A stretch of DNA of 64,000 nucleotides from Roseomonas genomospecies 6 (lineage in GTDB: Bacteria; Pseudomonadota; Alphaproteobacteria; Azospirillales; Azospirillaceae), in assembly GCF_008365375.1 (NCBI RefSeq), contig NZ_QOKW01000025.1, forward strand, positions 1 through 64,000, in the 5' to 3' direction. The number at the start of each line of letters is the position of its first letter. Within the stretch, counting starts at the first letter, position 1. Made by a program: the position numbers and the translations under genes. The notes beneath the pieces are model-generated. The model had not been told where the DNA came from and ran no database searches. It was given only the letters and a program-made list of their open reading frames with translations. Positions 8,012 through 16,510 of this stretch are shown one piece after another.

Positions 8012-9219
8012 CGCCGCACCCAACGGCGGAACAGGCCGTCCTGCGCGGCGGGCCGCCCGGCGACATCGGCGCCCAGACGCTCCATGGCTTCGCGGAAGCG
8101 GCGGCAATGGCGGAAGGCCGGCTCGCCGACGCCCGCGGCGACCGACAGCGGCACCGGGCGGTAGGGCAGGGCGTGCTCCGGCGGTTCGCCCAGCGTGCGC
8201 ATCAGGTCCGCCGCCGGAAGCTCTCCCGGTGCGCCGCGCCGGTTCAGGACGGTGACGAGGCGCCCGCCGCCGGACCGCCGCCCCACGGCGGCGCGCAGCC
8301 GCACCAGATCGCGAAGCCCCGCCACGCTGGCGTCGCCCACCAGAACGGCGATGGACGCCGCCTCCAACGCGGCGCGGGCGGCCCCGCCCTGGGCGCGGCC
8401 CGCGTCCACGACCACGTAATTGTGACGCGCCTGCAACCGGGTCAGCACCGACAGGGCGGCGGCCGGGGCGATGTCGATCACGTCCTCCACCGGCTCTTCC
8501 GCCGCCAGGACGGACAGCCGGTCCGACGCGGCGACCATGGCGCGTTCCATGAACACGTCGTCCACCCGGTCGGGCGCCTCCACCGCCTCGCGCAGCGCCG
8601 GCTCGGGCCGCAGGTTCAGGGCCAGCGCCACGGTGCCGCTTTGCAGGTCCAGATCCACCAGCGCCGTGCGCCCGCGCGCTCCGTCGGCCAGCCAGCAGCC
8701 CAGATGCACCGCGACCGTGGTCGTTCCCACCCCGCCCCGCGCTCCGACCACCGCCACCAGCTTGCCCAGCCGGCCCGCCGCGTCGTCCGCCGCGGTTCCA
8801 GAGCAGGCGGCGCGCAGCGCGCCTTCCAGCAGGTCGCGGGACAGCGGCTTGAACAGATAGTCGGTGACACCGATCCGGCGCAGGTCGCGGTAAAGGCCGA
8901 TGTCGTTGCTGTCGCCGACCGCGATGACCCGCACGGACGGGTCGCAGACCCCGGCAAGGGCCTCCATCGCCGCCAGCGGGTCGGCGACGCCGGTGATGTC
9001 GACCAGCAGCAGGTCGGGCGAGCGCTGGCGCTCCAGGTCGCGGGCGGCGCTGCGGATGTCGCCGGTCCGCACCTCGCAGGGCAGCAGGGACGGGGCGGTG
9101 CGGTTCAGCAGGGCGGCGCTGGCCGCGTCGGCGACGTAGGCGAGCAGGCGGGGGCCGGCGGCGCGGGCGGCGTCGGCCTGGGACGGCGCGTCGCCGAGAA
9201 GGGTGGCGAGCAGGCTCAT
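8008..9219 (-). CDS. cpaE: Pilus localisation/assembly ATPase-like protein CpaE/TadZ
   Basis: A 403-residue protein with an atypical receiver-like N-terminal half (about 25-140; no complete phospho-acceptor pocket evident) followed by a ParA/MinD-type P-loop domain. The P-loop reads GARGGVGTTT, so the usual signature Lys before the Thr pair is replaced by Thr, as seen in some TadZ/CpaE proteins with weak or absent ATPase activity. TadZ/CpaE localises the Tad machine at the pole. The start overlaps the cpaD stop (ATGA, 9216-9219). Confidence 0.92.
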   Translation of the reverse strand: MSLLATLLGDAPSQADAARAAGPRLLAYVADAASAALLNRTAPSLLPCEVRTGDIRSAARDLERQRSPDLLLVDITGVADPLAAMEALAGVCDPSVRVIAVGDSNDIGLYRDLRRIGVTDYLFKPLSRDLLEGALRAACSGTAADDAAGRLGKLVAVVGARGGVGTTTVAVHLGCWLADGARGRTALVDLDLQSGTVALALNLRPEPALREAVEAPDRVDDVFMERAMVAASDRLSVLAAEEPVEDVIDIAPAAALSVLTRLQARHNYVVVDAGRAQGGAARAALEAASIAVLVGDASVAGLRDLVRLRAAVGRRSGGGRLVTVLNRRGAPGELPAADLMRTLGEPPEHALPYRPVPLSVAAGVGEPAFRHCRRFREAMERLGADVAGRPAAQDGLFRRWVRR

Positions 9220-9923
9220 TGGTCCTCCTGGCTTCCGTTCATGGCGGGGGACAGGATGAAGGCGCTGGTGCTGTTGCCCTTCACGAAGGGCTTCACCTTG
9301 TCGGCGCGGTAGCGCTGGACGGCGCCGGCCATGCGCTGCCCGTCGGCGGGAACGGTCTCGCGGCCCTGCAGGAGGTCGCGCGGGTCGGCCAGCATCAAAG
9401 CGAGGTTGCGCTGGTTGCTGCATCCCAGCGCCTCGGTCGGGCTGTTCTGGTACCAGCCGCTGTAGATGTCGCTCCACGCCTGGCAGTCGGGAGCCAGCGC
9501 GACGTAGGTGGTCACCTGGAGCGCCGGGGCGCCGGTCTGGTCGGGGGCGAAGGTGACGTTCTCCGGCGGCACCCCGGCCTCGCCCAGCAGGGAGGCGACG
9601 GCGGCCCGCGCCGGGGCGCCCAGCATCGGGCCGGTGACCGCCACATGGGGGGTGGTGTCGCGGCCCAGCCCGGCCACTGTGCGGGTCACGCGGGCGCGCT
9701 CCTCCGCCGCGATGGCGCCGCTGCGCGGGTCGATGGCGAAGGGGACGGCGTTGCCGATGGCCCTCACGGCGGGCACCTCGGCGGTGGGCATCGGCGGGGG
9801 CGTCTGCGGCACGGCGCAGCCGCCCAGCAGACCCGTGAGGAGCGGCAGAAGCAGCGTCGGCGTTCGCATGGCTTTGGAAAGCATGGCTCTGGGCATGGCG
9901 CTGTGCTCCGCGAAAGGGGTCAT
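9216..9923 (-). CDS. cpaD: CpaD-family pilus lipoprotein
   Basis: A 235-residue protein. Met19 begins a clear lipoprotein signal ending in the lipobox LLGGC (Cys36), so the true start could be Met1 (overlapping the cpaC stop, ATGA at 9920-9923) or an internal Met. The mature part contains the CpaD hallmark GCSNQRNLALMLADPRDLL near 167-185, and a C-terminal region with KVKPFVKGNSTS. CpaD acts at the outer membrane with the secretin CpaC. It lies between cpaC and cpaE, the standard order. Confidence 0.92.
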   Translation of the reverse strand: MTPFAEHSAMPRAMLSKAMRTPTLLLPLLTGLLGGCAVPQTPPPMPTAEVPAVRAIGNAVPFAIDPRSGAIAAEERARVTRTVAGLGRDTTPHVAVTGPMLGAPARAAVASLLGEAGVPPENVTFAPDQTGAPALQVTTYVALAPDCQAWSDIYSGWYQNSPTEALGCSNQRNLALMLADPRDLLQGRETVPADGQRMAGAVQRYRADKVKPFVKGNSTSAFILSPAMNGSQEDQ

Positions 9924-11371
9924 TGGAGGCTGAAGCCGGCGTCGCCGTGCAGGCGGGTGGCGCCCGGCCCGATGGTCAGGGGGGCGGCGCCGCCACCGGC
10001 GCTGCCGCCGCCCGCGGGGGGCTGGAGGCTCTGGGCGCGGTTCAGGAAGATGCGCTCCACGTCGGTCGCCGCGACGAAGCCGTCGGTGGGGGCGGAGAGC
10101 GCGTTGGCCGCGGACACCGGGCGGACGAGGTAGGGAGTCACGACGATGACCAGCTCCGTCTCGTTGCGGCGGAACTTGCTGGAGTGGAACAGCGCCCCCA
10201 GAACCGGCACGTCGCCCAGCCCCGGCACGCCGTCCAGCGTCGCCGAGGTGTTGTTCTGGAGCAGGCCGGCAATGGCGAAGCTCTGCCCGCTGGCCAGTTC
10301 GATGGTCGTCTCGGCGCGGCGCACCGACAGGCCGGGGATGCGGATGGAGTCGACCACGACGGCGCCGTTGTTGGTCAGTTCGCTGACCTCCGGGCGGACG
10401 CGCATGCTGATCTGGCCGCCGCCCAGCACGGTCGGGGTGAAGTCCAGGCTGACGCCGTACTTCTTGAACTGGATGGTGGTGGTGCGGTCGTACTGGGCGA
10501 CGGGAATGGGGAACTCGCCGCCCGCCAGGAAGCTGGCGGTCTCGCCGGACAGGGCGGTCAGATTCGGTTCGGCCAACACGGTGATCAGCCCGTCCTCGGC
10601 CAGCGCGTCCACCACCGTGTTGATGTCCACCCGCCCGTTGCTGGAGCGGTAGCTGCCGCCGAAGGAGTTGGTGGGGGGGATGGCACGGATCAGGTTGCCG
10701 GCGGCGTCCAGAATGGGGCGCCCGGTGGCGATCCCGAAGGCGAAGGAGCCGATGTTGAACATGCTCTCGAAATTGACGCCCAGCTCCTTGGTCACCTGGC
10801 GCGACACCTCGGCCACGCGGACGCGCAGGTTGACCTGGGCGGGGGCGGCGACGGTCAGGCGGTTGGTGACGGTCTGCCCCTGCCCGACGTAGCGTTCGGC
10901 CAGCTCCACCATCTGCCGCGCCGTGGCGGGGGAGGAGACGGTGCCGGTCAGCGTGATCCCGTTGCCGGTGCTCTGCACGTCGATGGCGGCGTTGGGCACC
11001 TGGGCGACCAGCTTCGACCGCAGATCGCTCACCGGCATGGTGACCACGACGCTGAAGGAGGCGAGCGGCTTGTTGTCCGCCGACAGGGCATAGACGCTGG
11101 CCCGGCCCGGTGCCTTGGCGACGATGAAGAAGGCCTGCGGGCCGGACGCCTGCACGTCGGCGATCTCCGGGGCGGAGGTGAAGACGCTGGCCGCCGGGGC
11201 CGGCAGGTTCACCGGCTGCCCGCCGCCGACCTCCAGCGTGATCTCGCGGGGGCGCTGCTGCGACTGGGCGGGCGCCGCGGCCAGCGCCGCGAACAGCCCG
11301 GCGAGGAGGGCGGTCGCGGCGATTTTGAAAGCTGCGGCCCGGCCCATGGTGGTTGTCATCGTCATCGTCAT
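9920..11371 (-). CDS. cpaC: Tad outer-membrane secretin CpaC/RcpA
   Basis: A 483-residue protein with a cleavable signal peptide (hydrophobic 13-33, then AAPAQSQ). An N-terminal secretin domain and a BON-like segment occupy about 45-170, followed by the secretin homology domain with the conserved VPGLGDVPVLGALFHS stretch, in which the VPxLGxxPxLGxLF motif is intact. It forms the outer-membrane pore for the Flp pilus. The start carries a run of ACG/ATG codons (MTMTMTTTM), so the exact initiator among the first four Mets is uncertain. Confidence 0.95.
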   Translation of the reverse strand: MTMTMTTTMGRAAAFKIAATALLAGLFAALAAAPAQSQQRPREITLEVGGGQPVNLPAPAASVFTSAPEIADVQASGPQAFFIVAKAPGRASVYALSADNKPLASFSVVVTMPVSDLRSKLVAQVPNAAIDVQSTGNGITLTGTVSSPATARQMVELAERYVGQGQTVTNRLTVAAPAQVNLRVRVAEVSRQVTKELGVNFESMFNIGSFAFGIATGRPILDAAGNLIRAIPPTNSFGGSYRSSNGRVDINTVVDALAEDGLITVLAEPNLTALSGETASFLAGGEFPIPVAQYDRTTTIQFKKYGVSLDFTPTVLGGGQISMRVRPEVSELTNNGAVVVDSIRIPGLSVRRAETTIELASGQSFAIAGLLQNNTSATLDGVPGLGDVPVLGALFHSSKFRRNETELVIVVTPYLVRPVSAANALSAPTDGFVAATDVERIFLNRAQSLQPPAGGGSAGGGAAPLTIGPGATRLHGDAGFSLQ

Positions 11372-11403
11372 GGTCTTCGTCCCCCCTGGATCGGCGCGCC
11401 GGT

Positions 11404-12279
11404 TCAGCGTTCGAGTGATTCCGTCTTGGACCCGCGGATGATGAGCAGCGTGGGCCGGCGGGCGGCGGGCGCCTCCGCGTTGTGGGGTGCGGGAAGCTGG
11501 CGCAGGGCCGGCGACACGTCCTCGGCCCAGGTGGGTGCGGAGGTGGGGTCCGCTTCCCCGGTCCCGGCGCTTTCGTCGGCAAGCAGGCTGCGCAGCGCGA
11601 GAGAGAGCTTGCCCATGGTGGCGGCGACGGTGACCGTCTCGCTCTGGCGGGCGGTGACCTCCAAAGTCACGGTGCGGGGAATGCGCCCTTCCGGGCCGCC
11701 CTTCCCCATGGACGCCTCGCCCAACTGCTGGTCGATGGCGATGACGCGCAGGTTCTGGAGCACGGTTTCGCCGACCGCCCGGCTGCGCAGGTCGCGCCCG
11801 GCGTGGGATTCGAAATTCTGGGTCAGGATCAGGTCCACCCGGTCGCCGGGCCAGATCAGCCCGCCGGTCGCGCTGACCGCGTCCACCGCCACCGACACGG
11901 CCCGGCTGCCCGGCGACAGGACGGCGGCGAGGAAGCCGCGCTCCCCCGGCGCCACGATGTGCCCGGCCATGATCGGCTCGCCCGACGCGAAGGACCGGCG
12001 GGTGACGGCGCCGCTGTAGGCGCTTTCCGCCACGCGGCCCCGCACCATGTAGCCATCCCCCAGACGGCCCGGCGGCCAGGGTTCCCAGCGCAGATCCTCG
12101 GCGCGCAGCAGCATGCCGGTGGAGATCGGACGGGCGGCGACCAGCACGGAGTCCATGGGCGCCGCCGGGGCCGGGACCGCGACCGCGGGGGCCGGCGCCG
12201 GCAGCATCGAGAAGGACACGTAGCCCACCAGCGACAGCCCGACGAGCAGCAGGGACAGGAATAGCACTCTCAGAACCAT
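11404..12279 (-). CDS. cpaB: Flp pilus assembly protein CpaB/RcpC
   Basis: A 291-residue protein with one N-terminal membrane segment (3-24), a Pro/Ala-rich linker (27-40), a SAF domain with the typical VLVAARPISTGMLLRAEDL at 45-63, and the RcpC/CpaB region (WPGDRVDLILTQ). RcpC is a periplasmic protein that may bind peptidoglycan or help pilin modification. The start overlaps the end of cpaA by 10 nt, and 32 bp separate it from cpaC. Confidence 0.92.
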   Translation of the reverse strand: MVLRVLFLSLLLVGLSLVGYVSFSMLPAPAPAVAVPAPAAPMDSVLVAARPISTGMLLRAEDLRWEPWPPGRLGDGYMVRGRVAESAYSGAVTRRSFASGEPIMAGHIVAPGERGFLAAVLSPGSRAVSVAVDAVSATGGLIWPGDRVDLILTQNFESHAGRDLRSRAVGETVLQNLRVIAIDQQLGEASMGKGGPEGRIPRTVTLEVTARQSETVTVAATMGKLSLALRSLLADESAGTGEADPTSAPTWAEDVSPALRQLPAPHNAEAPAARRPTLLIIRGSKTESLER

Positions 12280-12842
12280 GCCGCTCCTCCGGTGGGGTTG
12301 GAAAGGGTGAGCAGCCCGCCGGCGGCCAGGGCGACGCCGTAGGGCACGGAATGGCGGGTGGCGATGCGGTGCGCCTCCGCCGCCAGGAGATGAGTCAGGA
12401 CGCGGGCCGGTTTGGGACGCCCGCCGAAGCGGCGCAGCAGCCGGCGCGCCGGGCGCGCGTTGCGCAGGGCCAGCCACCCGGCGAGATAGAGAAGGGACAG
12501 AACCCCGCCGGCCAGCGCGGTGGCGGTCGCGAAGGGTGCCGCCCGCTCCACCCCGACCAGCAGCAGGAGGGCCGAGGCCAGCTTCACGTCCCCGCCGCCC
12601 AGCCAGCCCCGTCCGTGCAGGACGCACAAGCCCAGGAACAGCGCGGCGGCGGCGGCAAGGCCGGCCCACGGAAAGGGCGCGCCCTGCCACAGCGGAACCG
12701 CGAGGCCGAGCGCGGCGAGCAGGATGGACACCGTGTCCGGGATGGTGCGCCGGCACAGGTCGTCCGCCGCCGCCCAGCCCAGCGCAAGCCCCGCCATGGG
12801 CAGTGCCAGGAATGAGGGATCGAAACCGGCGATCGTTTCCAT
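12270..12842 (-). CDS. cpaA: Prepilin peptidase CpaA/TadV (A24 family)
   Basis: A 190-residue polytopic membrane aspartyl peptidase. The catalytic pair is visible as an Asp in the N-terminal ADD stretch (residues 26-28) and the GGGDVKL motif near 82-88, the GxGD hallmark of the family. It lacks the cytoplasmic methylation domain of PilD, as is usual for TadV. A C-terminal extension from about 130 (RPARRLLRRFGGRPKP and following) adds a short basic region and a last hydrophobic stretch. It processes Flp and the TadE-like pseudopilins of this operon. Confidence 0.92.
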   Translation of the reverse strand: METIAGFDPSFLALPMAGLALGWAAADDLCRRTIPDTVSILLAALGLAVPLWQGAPFPWAGLAAAAALFLGLCVLHGRGWLGGGDVKLASALLLLVGVERAAPFATATALAGGVLSLLYLAGWLALRNARPARRLLRRFGGRPKPARVLTHLLAAEAHRIATRHSVPYGVALAAGGLLTLSNPTGGAAWF

Positions 12843-12881
12843 GGCGGGAGCTTTGCGTGGGAGGGGGGAAGCCGGCAGCGC

Positions 12882-13094
12882 TTACGGAATGGAGGTGGAG
12901 GTGCCGCTGACCGTTCCGCCGATCCCGGTGAACAGGGCGCTGACGTTGGTGCCGAAGGTGCGGGCGCCGCCGATGATGACGAGAGCGACCAGGGCCGCCG
13001 CCAGACCGTATTCGAGGGCCGTGATGCCCTTGCGGTCCTTGGCGGCGCTGCGGACGGGGGAGAGAATCGCGCGGATGTTGGCGAACAGGGTCAT
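12882..13094 (-). CDS. flp: Flp/Fap type IVb pilin
   Basis: A 70-residue major pilin. The prepilin site is KG|ITALEYGL: cleavage after Gly23 leaves a mature protein with Glu at +5 and Tyr at +6, the Flp hallmark. A hydrophobic helix (about 28-43) follows, then a short Ser/Thr/Gly-rich tail. It is the first gene of the operon, 39 bp before cpaA. GGAG about 10 bases before the ATG supports the start. Its stop is not followed by an obvious terminator, so read-through to the assembly genes is expected. Confidence 0.95.
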   Translation of the reverse strand: MTLFANIRAILSPVRSAAKDRKGITALEYGLAAALVALVIIGGARTFGTNVSALFTGIGGTVSGTSTSIP

Positions 13095-13698
13095 TGTTTG
13101 TCTCCGTCGATAATTGCGCTAAGAAGGGTTTCCGCTTCGATCTTGCGAAGCAGCGGGGATCGATTACTGATTTTCAGGGAATGCACGGCGTTTGTGATTG
13201 GAAGCATGTCCAAGCACGGCTTTTTAATAAACCTATCGATAGGGGTAGTCCGGCGGGCAGCCTGCGTTGTCTTCGCAATGCACGATGCAACTTTCCGCGT
13301 CGCTTCCATGCAAAGGCGCAGGGGAGGGCATGAGCAAAGGCGCGGCCACAAAGACGCGGAAATGATCACCCGTAAGAGGAACCGAATGACCGCTGGGCTG
13401 CTTTGAAGGAAATTGCCCGGAAAGTGGAAATATTATCGGCCTAAACCGAACCCGTGATCGTTCGCTCCATCCGGCGCGCGCGGAGCATTTGGACTCCCGC
13501 CGGTGGTGCCGCTCCACCCCGGAATGGCGGCAAGCCCTCCAGTCGGCGAGGCAGAATCGGTAGCCGGAGCGGGGTACCCTATCGGTCGTTCCAAAGCGAC
13601 CGGATCGGATCGACCATCCGGGAACCGCGCAGGACGAACGACAGCGGCGGGTTAATCCCTCCGGTCCTACGACCAGTGGCAATAGGTCGCACCTTCGT
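13095..13698. other. Long intergenic region between flp and the iron operon
   Basis: About 600 bp without a credible gene. The part next to flp (13095-13250) is clearly lower in GC than its surroundings, as expected for a promoter region. Open frames here lack plausible codon use, ribosome sites or domains. It contains the palindrome at 13232-13243 and a small hairpin CGGTCG/CGACCG at 13583-13602. The flp promoter must lie here, but no confident -35/-10 pair could be assigned. Confidence 0.6.
13232..13243. promoter_or_regulatory. Palindrome CCTATCGATAGG upstream of flp
   Basis: A perfect 12-bp palindrome in the AT-richer part of the flp upstream region, about 138 bp before the flp start, next to a TTTTTAATAAA run. 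It could be an operator for a pilus regulator. A dozen or so perfect 12-bp palindromes are expected by chance in 64 kb, so this is only a position-based suggestion. Confidence 0.3.
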
Positions 13699-13717
13699 GA
13701 TAATGAGAATAACTATC
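13699..13717. promoter_or_regulatory. Fur box upstream of the di-heme peroxidase gene
   Basis: GATAATGAGAATAACTATC matches the classical 19-bp Fur consensus (GATAATGATAATCATTATC) at 16 positions. It lies 100 bp before the start of the cytochrome c peroxidase-like gene, followed downstream by imelysin genes, a family often iron-repressed. In alphaproteobacteria the binding protein could be Fur or a Fur-family relative. Confidence 0.72.
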
Positions 13718-13816
13718 ATGCAGGCCGAAGGGCATGGATACTGTCGGCGGGTCCCGCTTCGGATCGCCCCCTCAAGGGTCGCCCCGGGACCGCTGCCGTC
13801 GAGGAGCGAGCATAGG

Positions 13817-14971
13817 ATGTCATTGTTCGGCAAACACAATCTGCCCGTCGCGGCGCTGGCCGCGCTGCTGATCGCCGGCGCTTCCGGTGCTGCGGCCGAT
13901 CCGGCGGAGGCGCAGAAGGCCAAGGCCGAGTTGGGCAAGGCGCTGTTCTTCGACAACAACCTGTCCTCCACCCGCAGCCAGTCCTGCGCGACCTGCCACA
14001 ACCCCGATTTCGGCTTTGCCGACCCGCGCGGCGCCGCATCGGTGGGGGCGGATGGAAAATCGCTGGGCGACCGCAACGCGCCGACCGCCGCCTATGCCCA
14101 TCTCGCCCCGCGCTTCGGCTTCAAGGCCAACGGGACGCCCTTCGGCGGGCAGTTCCACGACGGGCGGGCCGCCACCCTCCAGGAGCAGGCCGGCGGCCCG
14201 CCGCTGAACCCCGCCGAGATGGCCATGGCCTCCAAGGCGGAGGTGATGGAGCGGCTGAAGGAGAACCCGGACTACGCGCGGCGCTTCGTCGCGCTCTATG
14301 GCGCGGGGGTGCTGGACGACGCCGACCGGGCCTACGACGCGATGACCGACAGCATCGCCGCCTTCGAGAAGACCGACGTCTTCTCACCCTTCGATTCCAA
14401 GTACGACCGGTATCTGCGCGGCGAATACAAGATGACCGGCGAAGAGGAGCTGGGGATGACCCTGTTCTTCTCGCAGCAGTTCACCAACTGCAACGTCTGC
14501 CACCAGTTGAACGCCATGCCGGCGGCGAAGAACGAGGTCTTCACCAACTACGAGTACCACAACATCGGCGTCCCGGTGAACGCGGAGCTGCGGGCGGCAA
14601 ACGGGGTGGCGGCGACGCACATCGACCATGGGCTGGCCGGGAATCCGGCGGTGAACGGCCAGAAGGCGCATGACGGGAAGTTCAAGACGCCGACCCTGCG
14701 CAACGTCGCGGTCACCGGCCCCTACATGCACAACGGCGTCTTCAAGGACTTGGAAACCGTCGTCCGCTTCTACAACACGTACAACAGCACCAAGCCGGCG
14801 GACCAGATCAACCCCGAAACCGGAAAGCCCTGGGGCAACCCGGAGGTCGCCAAGACCCTCTCCATCAAGGAACTGGAGGAAGGCCCGGCGCTCGATGACC
14901 GCCGGATCAAGGCGCTGGTGGCCTTCATGAAGACGCTGACCGACGCCCGCTACGAGCCGCTGCTGAAGTAG
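13817..14971 (+). CDS. Di-heme cytochrome c peroxidase family protein (CcpA/MauG-like)
   Basis: A 384-residue exported protein. A signal peptide covers about 1-27 (ending GAAAD). Two c-type heme sites are visible, CATCH at 57-61 and CNVCH at 225-229, the spacing expected for bacterial di-heme peroxidases. Later come the HDGKFKTPTLRNV and GPYMHNGVF stretches typical of the family. It would reduce peroxide or oxidise a protein substrate in the periplasm. The ATG at 13817 is chosen for GAGGAG upstream; an in-frame ATG at 13718 adjoining the Fur box would add 33 unlikely residues. Its position before the imelysin operon and behind a Fur box suggests a role in iron acquisition. Confidence 0.9.
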   Translation: MSLFGKHNLPVAALAALLIAGASGAAADPAEAQKAKAELGKALFFDNNLSSTRSQSCATCHNPDFGFADPRGAASVGADGKSLGDRNAPTAAYAHLAPRFGFKANGTPFGGQFHDGRAATLQEQAGGPPLNPAEMAMASKAEVMERLKENPDYARRFVALYGAGVLDDADRAYDAMTDSIAAFEKTDVFSPFDSKYDRYLRGEYKMTGEEELGMTLFFSQQFTNCNVCHQLNAMPAAKNEVFTNYEYHNIGVPVNAELRAANGVAATHIDHGLAGNPAVNGQKAHDGKFKTPTLRNVAVTGPYMHNGVFKDLETVVRFYNTYNSTKPADQINPETGKPWGNPEVAKTLSIKELEEGPALDDRRIKALVAFMKTLTDARYEPLLK

Positions 14972-15030
14972 GGGGGCGGGCCGGCGGGGGCGGAAGCGGC
15001 AAAGCGCGCCCGACCGGACAATTCCATCTT

Positions 15031-15078
15031 GACAATGAGAGTGATTAGCGGCGCATGTTGAGAATGCTTCGCACTATC
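15031..15078. promoter_or_regulatory. Two candidate Fur-like boxes upstream of the imelysin gene
   Basis: GACAATGAGAGTGATTAGC (15031-15049) matches the 19-bp Fur consensus at 14 positions, and GAGAATGCTTCGCACTATC (15060-15078) at 13. They sit 43-90 bp before the imelysin ATG in a 149-bp intergenic space. Both start with the same (G)ANAATG pattern as the stronger box at 13699, which supports a shared regulator. Confidence 0.5.
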
Positions 15079-15120
15079 ATGGCTTGACGCCACCGCTCAC
15101 CGACGCTTGAGGAGACCTTC

Positions 15121-16401
15121 ATGTTCAAGCACGCCTCCGGCCTTGCCGCCGCGGCTCTCATCGCGCTGGCGCCGCTCGCCGCCGACGCCCAGACGTCCAA
15201 GCCCGCCTACAAGGATGTGGTGAAGACCTATGCGGACATCGCCCAGGCCAGCTACGAGGACGCCGCCAGCACCGCCAAGGCGCTGAAGAAGGCCGTCGAT
15301 GCGCTGGTGGCCAACCCGTCGGACGCCACTCTGGCCGCCGCCCGCACGGCCTGGCTGAACGCCCGCGTCCCCTACATGCAGACCGAAGCCTTTCGCTTCG
15401 GCAACCCGATCGTCGACGAGTGGGAGGGCAAGGTCAACGCCTGGCCACTCGACGAAGGGCTGATCGATTACGTGGACGACGGCTACGCCGGTGGCGACAG
15501 CAACCCCTTCGCCAAGGCGAACGTGATCGCCAACCCGAAGATCAAGGCCGGCGACAAGACCATCGACGCCCGCAAGATCACCAAGGAACTGCTGGCCGAC
15601 AAACTGCACGAGGCCGGCAAGGTCGAGGCCAACGTGGCGACCGGCTACCACGCCGTCGAATTCCTGCTGTGGGGCCAGGATCTGAACGGCACGGGTCCGG
15701 GGGCCGGCGACCGCAAGGCCACCGACTTCGCCAAGGGCAAGGACTGCACCAACCGCCATTGCGACCGCCGCGCCCAGTTCCTGACCGTCGCCACCCAGAT
15801 GCTGGTCGAGGATCTGGAGGAGATGGCCAAGGCCTGGGGCGCCAAGGGCAAGGCCCGCGCCTCCATCGCCAAGGCCAAGGAATCGGAGGGCGTCGCCCGC
15901 ATCCTGACCGGCCTCGGCAGCCTCAGCTACGGCGAGTTGGCCGGCGAGCGCATGAAGCTCGGCCTCATGCTGCACGATCCGGAGGAGGAGCATGACTGCT
16001 TCTCCGACAACACGCACAACTCGCACTATTACGACCAGATCGGCATGGTCAACGTCTACAACGGCAGCTACACCCGCGTGGACGGCAAGGTCGTGACCGG
16101 CCCGTCGCTGTCGCAGTATGTCGCCGCCACCGCGCCGGAGGCCGACGCCAAGGTGAAGGAGGCGATGACCGCCACCACCGCCGCGATGAAGGTCATGAAG
16201 GACACCGCCGACAGCGGCAAGATGGCCTACGACCAGATGATCGGCACCGACAACGCCGAGGGCAACGCGATCGTCGCCACCGCGGTGGATCGTCTGGTCG
16301 ATCAGAAGAAGGCCCTGGAAGGCGTCGTCGCCGCCCTGGGCGTCTCGGTCGATCTGGCCGGTTCGGACAGCCTCGACAACCCGTCCGCCGTCGGCAAGTA
16401 A
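15121..16401 (+). CDS. Imelysin-family periplasmic iron-uptake protein (IrpA-like)
   Basis: A 426-residue protein with a signal peptide (hydrophobic 8-20, cut near ADA-Q24). The imelysin signature GxHxxE is intact as GYHAVE at 175-180 (His177, Glu180). The conserved DCFSDNTHNSH region occurs later. Imelysins bind iron or heme-related ligands in the periplasm and are often iron-regulated; earlier claims of peptidase activity rest on one member. GAGGAG precedes the ATG. It heads a set followed by a DUF1111 di-heme protein, a second imelysin and a DUF1513 protein, a recurrent iron-linked operon. Confidence 0.93.
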   Translation: MFKHASGLAAAALIALAPLAADAQTSKPAYKDVVKTYADIAQASYEDAASTAKALKKAVDALVANPSDATLAAARTAWLNARVPYMQTEAFRFGNPIVDEWEGKVNAWPLDEGLIDYVDDGYAGGDSNPFAKANVIANPKIKAGDKTIDARKITKELLADKLHEAGKVEANVATGYHAVEFLLWGQDLNGTGPGAGDRKATDFAKGKDCTNRHCDRRAQFLTVATQMLVEDLEEMAKAWGAKGKARASIAKAKESEGVARILTGLGSLSYGELAGERMKLGLMLHDPEEEHDCFSDNTHNSHYYDQIGMVNVYNGSYTRVDGKVVTGPSLSQYVAATAPEADAKVKEAMTATTAAMKVMKDTADSGKMAYDQMIGTDNAEGNAIVATAVDRLVDQKKALEGVVAALGVSVDLAGSDSLDNPSAVGK

Positions 16402-16510
16402 GCCGACGGACCACGGGCCGCGCCCTTTCCTTCCGGTGTGGAAGGAGGGGGCGCGACCCGGCTCTTGCCGTCATGGAATGGGGCGGACCGCCGGAACCGA
16501 TGCCTTGCCG

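Noticed and set aside
9923..12019. Long plus-strand open frame antisense to cpaC and cpaB
   Set aside because: It is opposite well-supported Tad genes, has Arg/Gly/Ala/His-rich low-complexity translation typical of antisense frames in high-GC DNA, and shows no domain.
13091..13369. 92-codon minus-strand frame ending in an ATGA overlap with flp
   Set aside because: The overlap looks like coupling, but the frame lies in an AT-rich promoter-like region, has no ribosome site or conserved motif, and a proper ribosome site already precedes flp.
13233..13682. 149-codon minus-strand frame in the flp upstream region
   Set aside because: Composition rich in Arg, Ser and Cys without pattern; overlaps non-coding DNA and lacks a ribosome site.
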